A stretch of DNA of 64,000 nt from Nonomuraea africana (lineage in GTDB: Bacteria; Actinomycetota; Actinomycetes; Streptosporangiales; Streptosporangiaceae), in assembly GCF_014873535.1 (NCBI RefSeq), contig NZ_JADBEF010000001.1, positions 4,340,001-4,404,000 of the forward strand, in the 5' to 3' direction. The notes under the pieces were generated by a model. The model searched no databases. It was not told the DNA's origin and was given only the letters and a program-made list of their open reading frames with translations. Each line of letters begins with the position of its first letter. The stretch's first letter is position 1. The position numbers and the translations under genes were made by a program. This document shows, piece after piece, positions 32,227 through 40,717 of this stretch.

Positions 32227-33954
32227 ATGTCGGATGGACAGCAGCATGCCGGACGCCGCATCGCCGGTCGGTACCACCTGAAGGAGCCGATCGGCAAGGG
32301 CGGCATGGGCATCGTCTGGCGGGCCCATGACGAGCTGCTCGACCGCGAGGTCGCGGTCAAGGAGGTCCGTTACGCGGCCGTGCTGGGCGACGAGGTGCAA
32401 CTGCTCAACCGCCGCACCATGCGGGAGGCGCGGGCGGCCGCCAGGTTCACGCATCCGAACGTGATCGTCGTCCACGACGTCATCGAAGAGGACGACCGCC
32501 CCTGGATCGTCATGCAGCTGGTCCCCTCCCGCTCGCTCGGACAGGTCATCAAGGCCGAGGGACCGCTGCCGCCGAAGAAGGTGGCCGAGATCGGCCTGGC
32601 CGTCCTCGACGCGCTCAGGGGCGCCCACGAGGCGGGCGTGCTGCACCGCGACGTCAAGCCGGAGAACGTGCTGCTGGCCGAGGACGGCCGGGTCGTGCTG
32701 ACCGACTTCGGCATCGCCACGCTGGAGACCGAGACCGCGCTGACCATGACCGGACTGGCGGGCACGCCGGCCTTCATCGCGCCCGAGCGGCTCAAGGGCC
32801 TGCCCGCCAGGCGGGAGTCCGACCTGTGGTCGCTGGGCGCGACGCTCTACACCGCGGTCGAGGGCAGGGCGCCGCACGAGCGCGGCATGGCGATGGCGAC
32901 CATGATGGCCGTACTCAACGACGACCCCGAGCCGCCGAAGAGGGCCGGAGCGCTCAAGCCGGTCCTCGCGGGCCTGCTGGCCAAGGAGCCCGACGAGCGT
33001 CTGGGCTTCGACGAGACCGCCAGGCTGCTGCGCAGGGCCGCCGCCGAGTCCGGGAACGAGACCGTGCGTGTCACGCGGCCCGCCCCCGTGATCGACGTCG
33101 ACGACACCCCGACCGACCCCAGCCTCCCCGCCATCGCGAGCCCGGTGCCCTCCCCCGCCCCGTCCTCGCCGCCGCCCCCTCCGCCGACCGTGGCGAAGGA
33201 GCGCGCCGAGGAGATGGTGGAGACGGGCATGCGCCTGCCCGACGCCACCACGCCCGGCGCGACGCCCACCCCTGCCGCCCGGCGCGCGCTCCCGGTCATC
33301 GCCGCCGTCGTCGGTGTCGTCGTGGTGGGCGGCGTCGCCGGCATCCTCGGCCTGCGCTCGGCCGGCCAGGCCGGGCCCGAGACGAGCAAGCGTCCCACGC
33401 AGGAGGTGACCACCACGGTCACCGCCACCGCGACGGCGACGTCCTCCCCCGACCAGCCCGCCCCCTCTCCCAGCCCGTCGCCCTCGGCGTCGAAGACCGA
33501 GTCGGCGCTGCCGGACGGCTGGCGGATGTACAAGGACAAGGAGCTCGACTTCTCCGTCGGCCTGCCCAAGGGCTGGGACGTCTACGACCGCAGGGGCAAC
33601 CAGGTCTACTTCCGCGGCCCCGGCGCCTCCTCCAACTCCTTCCTGCTGATCGAGCAGGCCACCGACCCCGGCGACGACCCGTACAAGGACTGGAAGCAGC
33701 AGGAGCCGGGCGCCAGGGGCAACTTCGGCGGCTACAAGCTGATCGGCATCGAGAAGGTCGACTACATGAAGGCCGCCGCCGACTGGGAGTTCACCTGGAA
33801 CACCAACACGGGGAAGACCAGGGTGCGCAACCGGGGGTTCATCACCGACAACGGCCGCGGCTACGCGATCTACTGGCACACGCTGGAAAAGAACTGGAAG
33901 CGCGACCTGCGGTTCTTCGACACGTTCGCGGCGACCTTCAAGCCCTCCAAGTAA
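32227..33954 (+). CDS. Receptor Ser/Thr protein kinase (PknB-type), paralogue 1
   Basis: 575 aa. The kinase domain (about residues 14-275) has GKGGMGIVWRA, AVKEV, HRDVKPENVLL, TDFGIATLE and GTPAFIAPERL. A Pro/Ser-rich linker, a membrane helix (about 354-376), a Thr/Ser/Pro stalk and an extracellular domain of about 145 residues follow. The domain begins LPDGWRMYKDKELDFSVGLP and includes DWEFTWN and GYAIYWHT. It has no PASTA repeats; the fold may be PsbP/LpqN-like, which is a guess. The next gene has the same architecture. ATG 32227 is preceded by AAGGGGG at a long spacing. Confidence 0.92.
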   Translation: MSDGQQHAGRRIAGRYHLKEPIGKGGMGIVWRAHDELLDREVAVKEVRYAAVLGDEVQLLNRRTMREARAAARFTHPNVIVVHDVIEEDDRPWIVMQLVPSRSLGQVIKAEGPLPPKKVAEIGLAVLDALRGAHEAGVLHRDVKPENVLLAEDGRVVLTDFGIATLETETALTMTGLAGTPAFIAPERLKGLPARRESDLWSLGATLYTAVEGRAPHERGMAMATMMAVLNDDPEPPKRAGALKPVLAGLLAKEPDERLGFDETARLLRRAAAESGNETVRVTRPAPVIDVDDTPTDPSLPAIASPVPSPAPSSPPPPPPTVAKERAEEMVETGMRLPDATTPGATPTPAARRALPVIAAVVGVVVVGGVAGILGLRSAGQAGPETSKRPTQEVTTTVTATATATSSPDQPAPSPSPSPSASKTESALPDGWRMYKDKELDFSVGLPKGWDVYDRRGNQVYFRGPGASSNSFLLIEQATDPGDDPYKDWKQQEPGARGNFGGYKLIGIEKVDYMKAAADWEFTWNTNTGKTRVRNRGFITDNGRGYAIYWHTLEKNWKRDLRFFDTFAATFKPSK

Positions 33955-33957
33955 GCT
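33952..33957 (+). promoter_or_regulatory. -10 element inside the stop of kinase 1 (leaderless kinase 2)
   Basis: TAAGCT contains the TAA stop of the upstream kinase and lies six bases before the GTG of the second kinase. It could give kinase 2 its own leaderless transcript. Confidence 0.45.
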
Positions 33958-33963
33958 TCGCTG

Positions 33964-35442
33964 GTGCGAGTAGGGAACAGGTACCGCCTGCTGGAGCCCA
34001 TCGGCGAGGGTGGCATGGGCATCGTCTGGCGCGCCCACGACGACCTGCTCGACAGGACCGTGGCGATCAAGGAGGTCCGCTACACGGGCATCGGCGAGGA
34101 GCGGCGCGCCCAGCTCAACCAGCGCACCGTCAGGGAGGCGCGGGCGGCGGGCCGCCTCGACCACCCCAACGTGGTCGTCGTCCACGACGTCATCGAGGAG
34201 GACGGCAGGCCCTGGATCGTCATGCAGCTGGTGCGCTCGCGCTCGCTGGCCGCGGTGGTCAGGGAGCGAGGCCCGATGCCGGTGAGCGAGGCGGCGCGCG
34301 TCGGCGGGGCCGTGCTGGCCGCGCTGCGCGCCGCCCACGCGGCCGGGGTCCTGCACCGTGACGTCAAGCCGGAGAACGTGCTGCTGGCCGACGACGGCAG
34401 GGTGGTGCTGACCGACTTCGGCATCGCCGCGATGGAGGCCGAGGCGGGGCTCACCGCGACGGGCAACCTGGTCGGCACGCCCGCCTACATGCCGCCCGAG
34501 CGCCTCAACGGCCTGCCCGCCACCCCCGCCTCCGACCTGTGGTCGCTGGGGGCGACGCTGCACACGGCCGTGGAGGGCCGCGCGCCGTACGAGAGGGACT
34601 CGTGGGCGGCCACGGTCGCCGCGGTGCTGCGCGACGCGCCCGAGCCCCCGCGGCTGGCGGGCGCGCTCGCCCCGGTGATCTCGGGGCTGCTCTGCCGCGA
34701 CCCGGCCATGCGGATGGGCGCGCAGGAGGCGGCCGCCAGGCTGGCCGCGCTCGCGGGAACGTCGTCGCCGACCATCGAGCGGCCCGCGCCGGCCAGGCGC
34801 GCGCCGCTGCGGTGGATCGTGCCGGCGGCGCTCGTGACCGCCACCGTGGCGGGCGGCGCGGTGTGGGCCGCCACACGGGCGGAGGCCCCACCCGTCGCCG
34901 AAGCCTCCGCCACGCCCTCGGCGCCCTCGGCCACACCCACGGCGCCCTCGGCGACGCCCTCTCCCTCCGGCAGCCCGAGCCCCGGCCTGCCGGAGGGCTG
35001 GCGCAGGCTCAGCAACGCCACGGGCGGCTTCTCCGTCGCCGTCCCCCGCGAATGGAAGGCGACCAGGATCCCCGGCCGCGACAGCGTCAGCGTCAAGGGG
35101 CCGGGCACGCCCGGCGAGCTGATCATCGAGTGGACCGAGTCGGGCAAGACCGGCCTCACGCCGAAGCAGGAGTGGGAGAGCCTCGAGCAGGAGATCCAGG
35201 CCAAGGGCCAGTTCAGCGGCTACACCAGGCTCGGCATCGTCGAGCTCACCTACCTCGGGGTCGAGGCGGCAGACTGGGAGTTCACCAGGAACAAGGGGGG
35301 CGAGATGATCCACGTGCTGAACCGCGGCTTCCGGCTGGGCGACGGCCGTCCCTTCGCGCTCTACTGGGAGACCCCCGACCGGCTCTGGACCGAGAGCAGG
35401 GCCACCCTCGACACCATCCTCGAGACCTTCAGGCCGACGTGA
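33964..35442 (+). CDS. Receptor Ser/Thr protein kinase (PknB-type), paralogue 2
   Basis: 492 aa and a tandem relative of the preceding kinase. GEGGMGIVWRA, AIKEV, HRDVKPENVLL, TDFGIAAME and GTPAYMPPERL mark an active kinase. The juxtamembrane linker is shorter. The membrane helix is at about 281-300, and the external domain (341-492) begins LPEGWRRLSNATGGFSVAVP and shares EFTRN, NRGF and FALYWET with paralogue 1. Its stop overlaps the AraC regulator start (GTGA), so kinase and regulator should be made together. Confidence 0.92.
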   Translation: MRVGNRYRLLEPIGEGGMGIVWRAHDDLLDRTVAIKEVRYTGIGEERRAQLNQRTVREARAAGRLDHPNVVVVHDVIEEDGRPWIVMQLVRSRSLAAVVRERGPMPVSEAARVGGAVLAALRAAHAAGVLHRDVKPENVLLADDGRVVLTDFGIAAMEAEAGLTATGNLVGTPAYMPPERLNGLPATPASDLWSLGATLHTAVEGRAPYERDSWAATVAAVLRDAPEPPRLAGALAPVISGLLCRDPAMRMGAQEAAARLAALAGTSSPTIERPAPARRAPLRWIVPAALVTATVAGGAVWAATRAEAPPVAEASATPSAPSATPTAPSATPSPSGSPSPGLPEGWRRLSNATGGFSVAVPREWKATRIPGRDSVSVKGPGTPGELIIEWTESGKTGLTPKQEWESLEQEIQAKGQFSGYTRLGIVELTYLGVEAADWEFTRNKGGEMIHVLNRGFRLGDGRPFALYWETPDRLWTESRATLDTILETFRPT

Positions 35443-36257
35443 GCGAGCAGGCGCGCTTCTGGCGGCACCCGGGGGTGCCGGAAGTCGACCTGCTCAAGGC
35501 CCGTTACGTCACCCATCGCTTCTCCCGTCACGTCCACGACGGCTACGCCATCGGCGTGATCACCTCGGGCGTGGAGGAGTTCGACTACCGGGGCAGGCTG
35601 CTGCGCGCCGGGGCGGGCGACGTGGTGCTGGTCAACCCCGAGCACGAGCACACCGGTCAGGCGGGCGTGCCGGGCGGCTGGTCCTACCGCATGCTCTATC
35701 CGTCGATCGAAGCGCTGGGAGCGGGGCGCGGCACGCCGTACTTCCCCGAGCAGGTGGTGCGCGACCCCGATCTGGCCAGGCTGCTGGTCAGCGCGCACCT
35801 GGCCACCGAGCGCGGCGACCGGCTCGCCGCCTCCACGCTGATGCGCGCGCTGTTCGCGCGCCTGCTGTCCAGGCACGCGGGCGTGCGGCCGCCCCTGGAG
35901 GCGGCGTCCGGCCAGGGCGCGGTACGGCAGGCCATCGACCTGCTGCACGAGCGCATGACCGACCCGCCCACGCTGGAGGATCTCGCGCAGGCCGTCCAGG
36001 CCAGGCCGTTCCCGCTGCTGCGCGCGTTCAAGGCGGTCACGGGCCTGCCCCCGCACGCCTACCTCACCTCCCTGCGCGTACGGCAGGCCCGCCGCCTCCT
36101 GGAGACCGGCCTGCCGCCCGCCCAGGTCGCCGCCGAGGTGGGCTTCACCGACCAGGCCCACCTCGGCCGCCACTTCAAGCGCGTCGTCGGCATCCCGCCC
36201 GCCGCCTACCAGCGCGCCGCAGGAACGTACAAGACTCGCCAATCCCCCTCGTCCTAG
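35439..36257 (+). CDS. AraC-family transcriptional regulator
   Basis: 272 aa. An N-terminal cupin sensor (RFSRHVHDGYAIGVITSG, DVVLVNPEHEHTG) is followed by a double helix-turn-helix (about 165-262) with LEDLAQAVQARPFPLLRAFK and PPAQVAAEVGFTDQAHLGRH. The layout matches activators set beside azlCD-type exporters, so it may respond to an amino acid and control azlC. GTG 35439 overlaps the kinase 2 stop, which also hints at control by phosphorylation. Confidence 0.9.
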   Translation: MSEQARFWRHPGVPEVDLLKARYVTHRFSRHVHDGYAIGVITSGVEEFDYRGRLLRAGAGDVVLVNPEHEHTGQAGVPGGWSYRMLYPSIEALGAGRGTPYFPEQVVRDPDLARLLVSAHLATERGDRLAASTLMRALFARLLSRHAGVRPPLEAASGQGAVRQAIDLLHERMTDPPTLEDLAQAVQARPFPLLRAFKAVTGLPPHAYLTSLRVRQARRLLETGLPPAQVAAEVGFTDQAHLGRHFKRVVGIPPAAYQRAAGTYKTRQSPSS

Positions 36258-36260
36258 CCT
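36255..36260 (+). promoter_or_regulatory. -10 element of azlCD (leaderless)
   Basis: TAGCCT, containing the AraC gene stop codon, lies eight bases before the azlC ATG. AAGACT at 36231-36236 is 18 bp upstream and could serve as a weak -35. Confidence 0.5.
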
Positions 36261-36268
36261 CGGGTGGC

Positions 36269-36913
36269 ATGAACACCGCAACAAGGGACGGACTAGGCGT
36301 CGGAGTCGCCGTCGGCCTGTCGGGCGCCGCGTTCGGCGCGGCGGCCGTCACCGCAGGACTCGACGTGGCGCAGTCGTGCGTCCTCAGCCTTATCGCCTTC
36401 ACCGGCGCTTCGCAGTTCGCGCTGGTCGGCGCGGTCTCCGGCGGCGGTGACCTGCTGGCGGCCGCGGCGGGCGCGCTCCTGCTCGGCGGCCGCAACACCC
36501 TCTACGGCCTGCGCCTGGCCGACCTGCTCAAGGTGCGCGGCGGCAGGCGGCTGGTGGCCGCCCACGGGGTGATCGACGAGACGACCGCCGTCGCGCTGGC
36601 CCAGCCGACTCCCGAGACCGCCCGCACGGCGTTCACCGCGACCTTCGCCAGCCTGTACCTGATGTGGAACCTGACCACGCTGATCGGCGCGCTCGGCACC
36701 TCCGCGCTCGGCGACCCCGGCGTGCTCGGGCTGGACGCGGTGGGCCCCGCCACCTTCCTGGCCATCCTCTGGCCCCGCCTGGCGAGCGAGCCGGGCCTGC
36801 GCGGGCTGGCGCTGGGCGGCGCCGCGATCGCGCTGCTCGCCACCCCCTTCGTCCCCTCGGGCGTGCCCGTCCTGCTGTCGGCCGTCGTCGTGCTGGCGGT
36901 GGTGCTCCGATGA
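36269..36913 (+). CDS. azlC: AzlC family branched-chain amino acid exporter, large subunit
   Basis: 214-aa inner-membrane protein with about five to seven helices. GLSGAAFGAAAVTAGLDVAQ and FTGASQFALVGA are characteristic AzlC segments, as is the internal GRNTLYGLRL. With AzlD it forms a two-component exporter for branched-chain amino acids or analogues. Its stop overlaps azlD (ATGA). Confidence 0.92.
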   Translation: MNTATRDGLGVGVAVGLSGAAFGAAAVTAGLDVAQSCVLSLIAFTGASQFALVGAVSGGGDLLAAAAGALLLGGRNTLYGLRLADLLKVRGGRRLVAAHGVIDETTAVALAQPTPETARTAFTATFASLYLMWNLTTLIGALGTSALGDPGVLGLDAVGPATFLAILWPRLASEPGLRGLALGGAAIALLATPFVPSGVPVLLSAVVVLAVVLR

Positions 36914-37221
36914 CGCTGTGGTGGGCGATCGTCCTGGTCGGCCTGGGCTGCTACGCGCTGAAGCTGGGCGGGCTCGCCGCTCCCCGCCGGGTGCTCGACC
37001 ACCCCGCGGTGCGCAGGTTCGCCGAGCTGGTGCCCGTCGCGCTGCTGGCCGCGCTGATCGCGGTGCAGACCTTCACGCACGAGGGAGCGCTGCAGTTCGA
37101 TCTCGCCAGGACGGCCGGTCTCGGCGCGGCGGCCGTCGCCCTCGTGCTTCGCGCGCCGTTCCTCGTGGTGCTGGCGGCGGCGGCCGTGGTCACGGCGCTT
37201 GTTCGAGCCTTTACGGGGTAG
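36910..37221 (+). CDS. azlD: AzlD family exporter, small subunit
   Basis: 103-aa protein with three to four membrane helices; WWAIVLVGLGCYALKLGGL opens it and FAELVPVALLAALIA follows, as in AzlD. It is the obligate partner of AzlC. The ATG overlaps the azlC stop. The next gene, a kinase, starts ten bases later. Confidence 0.92.
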   Translation: MTLWWAIVLVGLGCYALKLGGLAAPRRVLDHPAVRRFAELVPVALLAALIAVQTFTHEGALQFDLARTAGLGAAAVALVLRAPFLVVLAAAAVVTALVRAFTG

Positions 37222-37231
37222 CCCGTCCCAC

Positions 37232-38617
37232 ATGTCCGAATCTTCGGGGATCATCGGTGGGCGTTATCGGTTGCTCAGAACCATCGGACGGGGCGGCATG
37301 GGCACCGTGTGGGAGGCTCACGACGAGGTGCTCGGCCGCGACGTCGCGGTCAAGGAGGTGCTGCCGCCGCCCGACCTGAGCGGTCCCGAACGCGAGGTCT
37401 TCATGGTGCGCACCTTCCGCGAGGCGAGAGCCGCCGGGCGGGTCGCCCATCCCGGGGTGGCGACCATCTTCGACGTGGTCCAGGAGGGGGGACACCCCTG
37501 GATCGTCATGGAGCTGGTCCGCTCGCGGACGCTCGGCTCGCTGGTACGCGAGCGAGGTCCGCTCGAACCGGCCAGGGTGGCCGAGATCGGGCTGGAGATC
37601 CTTGCCGCGCTGCGCGCCGCCCACGCCGCGGGGGTGCTCCATCGCGACGTGAAACCGGACAACGTGCTGCTGGCCGAGGACGGTAGGGCGGTGCTGACCG
37701 ACTTCGGCATCGCCACGACCGAGGACGAGGCGCCGGTGACCAGGACCGGCATCCTCGTGGGCACGCCCGCCTACATCGCGCCGGAACGCGCGGCGGGCGG
37801 CAGCGCCGAGCCGGCCTCCGACCTGTGGTCGCTGGGCGTCACGCTCTACACGGCGGTGGAGGGGCACTCGCCCTTCCAGCGCGGCCACGCCCTGGCGACG
37901 CTGGCCGCCGTGATGCACGACGAGCCGCTGCCCATGTCGGCCGCGGGACCGCTCGCCCCTGTCGTCCACGGGCTGCTGCGGAAGGACCCCGCGCTGCGGA
38001 TGGGGATCGACGAGGCGGAGCGGCGGCTGCGGGAGATCGTGCTCGGCCTGGCCCCCGAGCCGACCGCCCCCGTGGCCGTGCCTCCGGCGCTGCCCGCCTC
38101 CGCCGTACGGCCTGCGACCCGGAGGCGGCGGCGGCCACCTCCGCTGGTCGCGCTGGCGGCCGCGGCGACCGCCGTGGCGCTGGTGACCGGCGGGATGGCG
38201 TGGATGTCGGGCCGCACGGAGACTCCTCAGCCGAAGCAGTCGGCCTCCGTGCCGTCCGTGGCGCGCACGCCGACGGCGACCTCGGCGCCGCCGCCCACGC
38301 CCACTCCCACGCCGGCGGGCTCTGGCGAAGAGGGCGGCACCCCGTTACAGCAGGCCCCGCCCCCCACCGACTCGTGGGGTGAGCCGAGGCAGACCAGGTC
38401 GCCTGAGCGCGCCGATCGGCAACGGCCCGATCCGAAGCCGACCAGGAGCAAGGCGAAGCAGACCTCGCCACCCGGCGAGCCGACCGAGGAGCCGACCGCC
38501 GAGCGCGGCTCCGACGACGACCCCGGTCAGGTCGAGCCCGAGGAGGGCGAGGACGAGCAGCGCCAGAAGGGCAAGATCAAGGCCAAGGGCAAGGGCAAGG
38601 CCGAGGACGAGGGCTGA
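37232..38617 (+). CDS. Receptor-like Ser/Thr protein kinase with disordered extracellular tail
   Basis: 461 aa. The kinase domain (about 10-270) has GRGGMGTVWEAHD, AVKEV, HRDVKPDNVLL, TDFGIATTE and GTPAYIAPERA. After an Arg-rich stop and a membrane helix (about 305-328), the outside part is Pro/Thr-rich and then strongly charged, ending in KGKIKAKGKGKAEDEG with no folded sensor. It differs from the two upstream kinases in this. ATG at 37232 has TAGCCC seven bases before it, a possible weak leaderless promoter overlapping the azlD stop. Confidence 0.9.
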   Translation: MSESSGIIGGRYRLLRTIGRGGMGTVWEAHDEVLGRDVAVKEVLPPPDLSGPEREVFMVRTFREARAAGRVAHPGVATIFDVVQEGGHPWIVMELVRSRTLGSLVRERGPLEPARVAEIGLEILAALRAAHAAGVLHRDVKPDNVLLAEDGRAVLTDFGIATTEDEAPVTRTGILVGTPAYIAPERAAGGSAEPASDLWSLGVTLYTAVEGHSPFQRGHALATLAAVMHDEPLPMSAAGPLAPVVHGLLRKDPALRMGIDEAERRLREIVLGLAPEPTAPVAVPPALPASAVRPATRRRRRPPPLVALAAAATAVALVTGGMAWMSGRTETPQPKQSASVPSVARTPTATSAPPPTPTPTPAGSGEEGGTPLQQAPPPTDSWGEPRQTRSPERADRQRPDPKPTRSKAKQTSPPGEPTEEPTAERGSDDDPGQVEPEEGEDEQRQKGKIKAKGKGKAEDEG

Positions 38618-38619
38618 GG

Positions 38620-39549
38620 TCAGGACTCCGCGCGCACGATGTCGAGCGCCTTCTGCAGGTCGTCGGGGTAGTCGCTGCTGAAGGACATCCACTCGCCGCT
38701 GGAGGGGTGCTCGAAGCCGAGCGACACCGCGTGCAGCCACTGCCTGGTCATCCCGAGCCTGGCCGCGAGCGTGGGATCGGCGCCGTACATGAGGTCGCCC
38801 ACGCACGGGTGGCGCAGCGCGGCCATGTGGACGCGGATCTGGTGCGTGCGCCCGGTCTCCAGCTTGATGTCGAGCAGCGAGGCGGCCCTGAAGGCCTCGA
38901 CCGTGTCGTAGTGGGTCACCGACGGCTTGCCGCCCGCCACCACGGCGAACCTGCCGTCGCCGGAGGGATGGCGGTCGATGGGCGCGTCGACCGTGCCTCT
39001 GAACGGGTCGGGGTGGCCCTGGACCAGCGCGTGGTAACGCTTGTCGACCGTGCGCTCCTTGAAGGCGCGCTTGAGGACGGAGTAGGCGTGCTCGCTCTTG
39101 GCCACGACCATCGCGCCCGTGGTGTTGGCGTCGAGGCGGTGCACGATGCCCTGCCGTTCGGCCGCGCCGCTGGTGGCCACCGTGTGCCCGGTGCCGAGCA
39201 GGCCGCCGATCACCGTGGGGCCGGTCCAGCCGACGGTCGGGTGGGCGGCGACGCCGATGGGCTTGTTGACCACCACGATGTCGTCGTCCTCGTAGATGAT
39301 CGCCATCCCGGGGACGGGCTCGGCCACCGGCATGGGCGTCGTGATCGGCGGCGGGAGCGTGACGTCGAGCCACGCGCCCGCGTGCACCCTGTCGGACTTG
39401 GCCCCCTGGGAGCCGTCCACCAGCACGTCGCCCGCGCCGATCAGCTCGGCAGCGCGGGTGCGGGAGAAACCGAAGAGCCGCGACAGTGCGGCGTCGAGTC
39501 GTTCGCCTTCGAGCCCGTCGGGGACGGGCAGGCTGCGCTGTTCAGCCAT
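38620..39549 (-). CDS. RluD-type 23S rRNA pseudouridine synthase
   Basis: 309 aa. An N-terminal S4 RNA-binding domain (RLDAALSRLFGFSRTRAAEL) is followed by the synthase domain with IVVVNKPIGVAAHPT, the catalytic Asp in VHRLDANTTG and GRTHQIRVHMAALRHP. The usual HRLDKDTSG is slightly changed but the Asp is kept. Its ATG overlaps the lspA stop by eight bases; the lspA-rluD pair is common in actinobacteria. The stop is two bases from the convergent kinase gene. Confidence 0.93.
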   Translation of the reverse strand: MAEQRSLPVPDGLEGERLDAALSRLFGFSRTRAAELIGAGDVLVDGSQGAKSDRVHAGAWLDVTLPPPITTPMPVAEPVPGMAIIYEDDDIVVVNKPIGVAAHPTVGWTGPTVIGGLLGTGHTVATSGAAERQGIVHRLDANTTGAMVVAKSEHAYSVLKRAFKERTVDKRYHALVQGHPDPFRGTVDAPIDRHPSGDGRFAVVAGGKPSVTHYDTVEAFRAASLLDIKLETGRTHQIRVHMAALRHPCVGDLMYGADPTLAARLGMTRQWLHAVSLGFEHPSSGEWMSFSSDYPDDLQKALDIVRAES

Positions 39550-40129
39550 TCTTGCTGGTCACCTCCCTGGTGCCGTCGATCTGGTAGCCGCGCCAGGCCA
39601 GGAAGACCGCCACGATGCCGCCGCACACGATCGCCGAGTCGGCGATGTTCCAGACGGGGAAGTGGCCGGGGAAGGTCTCGATGAAGTCGACCACGTGCCC
39701 CTGCAGCTGCCCCGAGGCGGGACGGCCGAAGCCCGCGGGATAGCGCAGCAGCCGGTCGGTGAGGTTGCCGAGCGCCCCGCCCAGCATAAGGCCGAGCGTG
39801 AGCGTCCACGGCAGGCTGCGCAGTTTGCGCGCCGTGCGCAGGATCGCGACCACCACCCCGGCCGCGACCAGCGTGAAGACGAAGGTCATCCCGGTGCCGA
39901 TGCTGAAGGCCGCACCAGAGTTGAAGATCACCCTGAACTGGAGCAGGCCGGGGATCACCACCAGCGGGTCCTCGCGCTCCAGCGTCCGCAGCACGAGGGT
40001 CTTGGTGAACAGGTCGAGCCCGTAGATCACCACGGCGATCAACGCGAGAAGGCCGATCAGGCGTCGCCCGATCGGCCTCGCGGCTGTCTCACTGTCAGCG
40101 CTCAGCGGCGTTCCTCCCGCTGCTTGCAT
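39542..40129 (-). CDS. lspA: Lipoprotein signal peptidase (signal peptidase II)
   Basis: 195 aa from ATG 40129. The four-helix aspartyl protease cleaves prolipoproteins. The catalytic Asp residues are in GGALGNLTDRL and FPVWNIADSAIV; TKTLVLRTL and FNSGAAFSIG are the other conserved blocks. The ATG has no ribosome site. A CTG at 40105 overlaps the upstream TGA as CTGA and has GGAGGA six bases before it, giving 187 aa, and may be the real start. Either way the N-terminus is a short cytosolic tail. Confidence 0.92.
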   Translation of the reverse strand: MQAAGGTPLSADSETAARPIGRRLIGLLALIAVVIYGLDLFTKTLVLRTLEREDPLVVIPGLLQFRVIFNSGAAFSIGTGMTFVFTLVAAGVVVAILRTARKLRSLPWTLTLGLMLGGALGNLTDRLLRYPAGFGRPASGQLQGHVVDFIETFPGHFPVWNIADSAIVCGGIVAVFLAWRGYQIDGTREVTSKNG

Positions 40130-40491
40130 GTCACGCACAGCGTCGCCCTCGGGAACGCCTGCAGACGCTCCTTGCCGATCGGCTTGTGGCACGATTCGCA
40201 CACTCCATAGGTCCCTGCGTCGATCCTGGCGATCGCACGTTCGTTCTGCGCGACCAGGTCGCGTGTGTTCAGGGTAAGGGCGATCTCGCGTTCGCGCTCA
40301 TACGTCTTGGCCCCGGCGTCGGCCTGGTCGTCGCCCGCCCCCTGGGTGACGTCCCCGGAGGCGATCTCCGTCTCGTGCCGGAGGATGTCGGCCTCGAGCT
40401 CGGCTATTTCCTGAACGAGGGTGTCGCGTACCTCGGCCAGCTCCTCTGCCGACCACATCGAAGGGGTCGCGGTCTGCGTGACTGCCGCCAT
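40102..40491 (-). CDS. DksA/TraR-type C4 zinc-finger protein
   Basis: 129 aa. An N-terminal coiled coil (about residues 15-90, EELAEVRDTLVQEIAELEAD) leads to a C4 zinc finger in GVCESCHKPIGKERLQAF and LCVTCKQ. Such proteins bind the RNA polymerase secondary channel or related targets. ATG 40491 is chosen for GGAGG five bases upstream; earlier starts lack one. TTGCCG-N17-TAAGCT upstream is a good promoter. The end overlaps or abuts lspA. Confidence 0.9.
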   Translation of the reverse strand: MAAVTQTATPSMWSAEELAEVRDTLVQEIAELEADILRHETEIASGDVTQGAGDDQADAGAKTYEREREIALTLNTRDLVAQNERAIARIDAGTYGVCESCHKPIGKERLQAFPRATLCVTCKQREERR

Positions 40492-40530
40492 GGCTGCCTC
40501 CATGCTGATCAAGGCTCAAACGGTGCGGGC

Positions 40531-40559
40531 AGCTTAGGCCGTGAATAACGACTCGGCAA
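40531..40559 (-). promoter_or_regulatory. Promoter of the dksA-like/lspA/rluD unit
   Basis: On the minus strand TTGCCG (40559-40554), a 17-bp spacer and TAAGCT (40536-40531) form a good housekeeping-type promoter 40 bases before the dksA-like ATG. Confidence 0.65.
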
Positions 40560-40705
40560 ACGACCCGCCGTACGGTTTACCCCTCCCGTACTATCCCGCC
40601 ACGCCGGATCAACTCCTCAACATAGGCATCCATTCCCGGATCTTTGTCGCAATTTGCTGAGGTGGATATCGGGAAGCGTTCGCCCTCCACTCTGCGTTAT
40701 GGTTT

Positions 40706-40711
40706 TAGCCT
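40706..40711 (+). promoter_or_regulatory. -10 element of the ileS T-box transcript
   Basis: TAGCCT is placed so that transcription would begin near 40718, just before Stem I of the T-box. No clear -35. The stretch 40560-40700 shows nothing else recognisable. Confidence 0.45.
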
Positions 40712-40717
40712 GCAAGG

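Noticed and set aside
32203..35313. A 1036-codon open frame antisense to the two kinases
   Set aside because: Arg/Gly/Asp-rich shadow; the sense frames carry complete kinase motifs.
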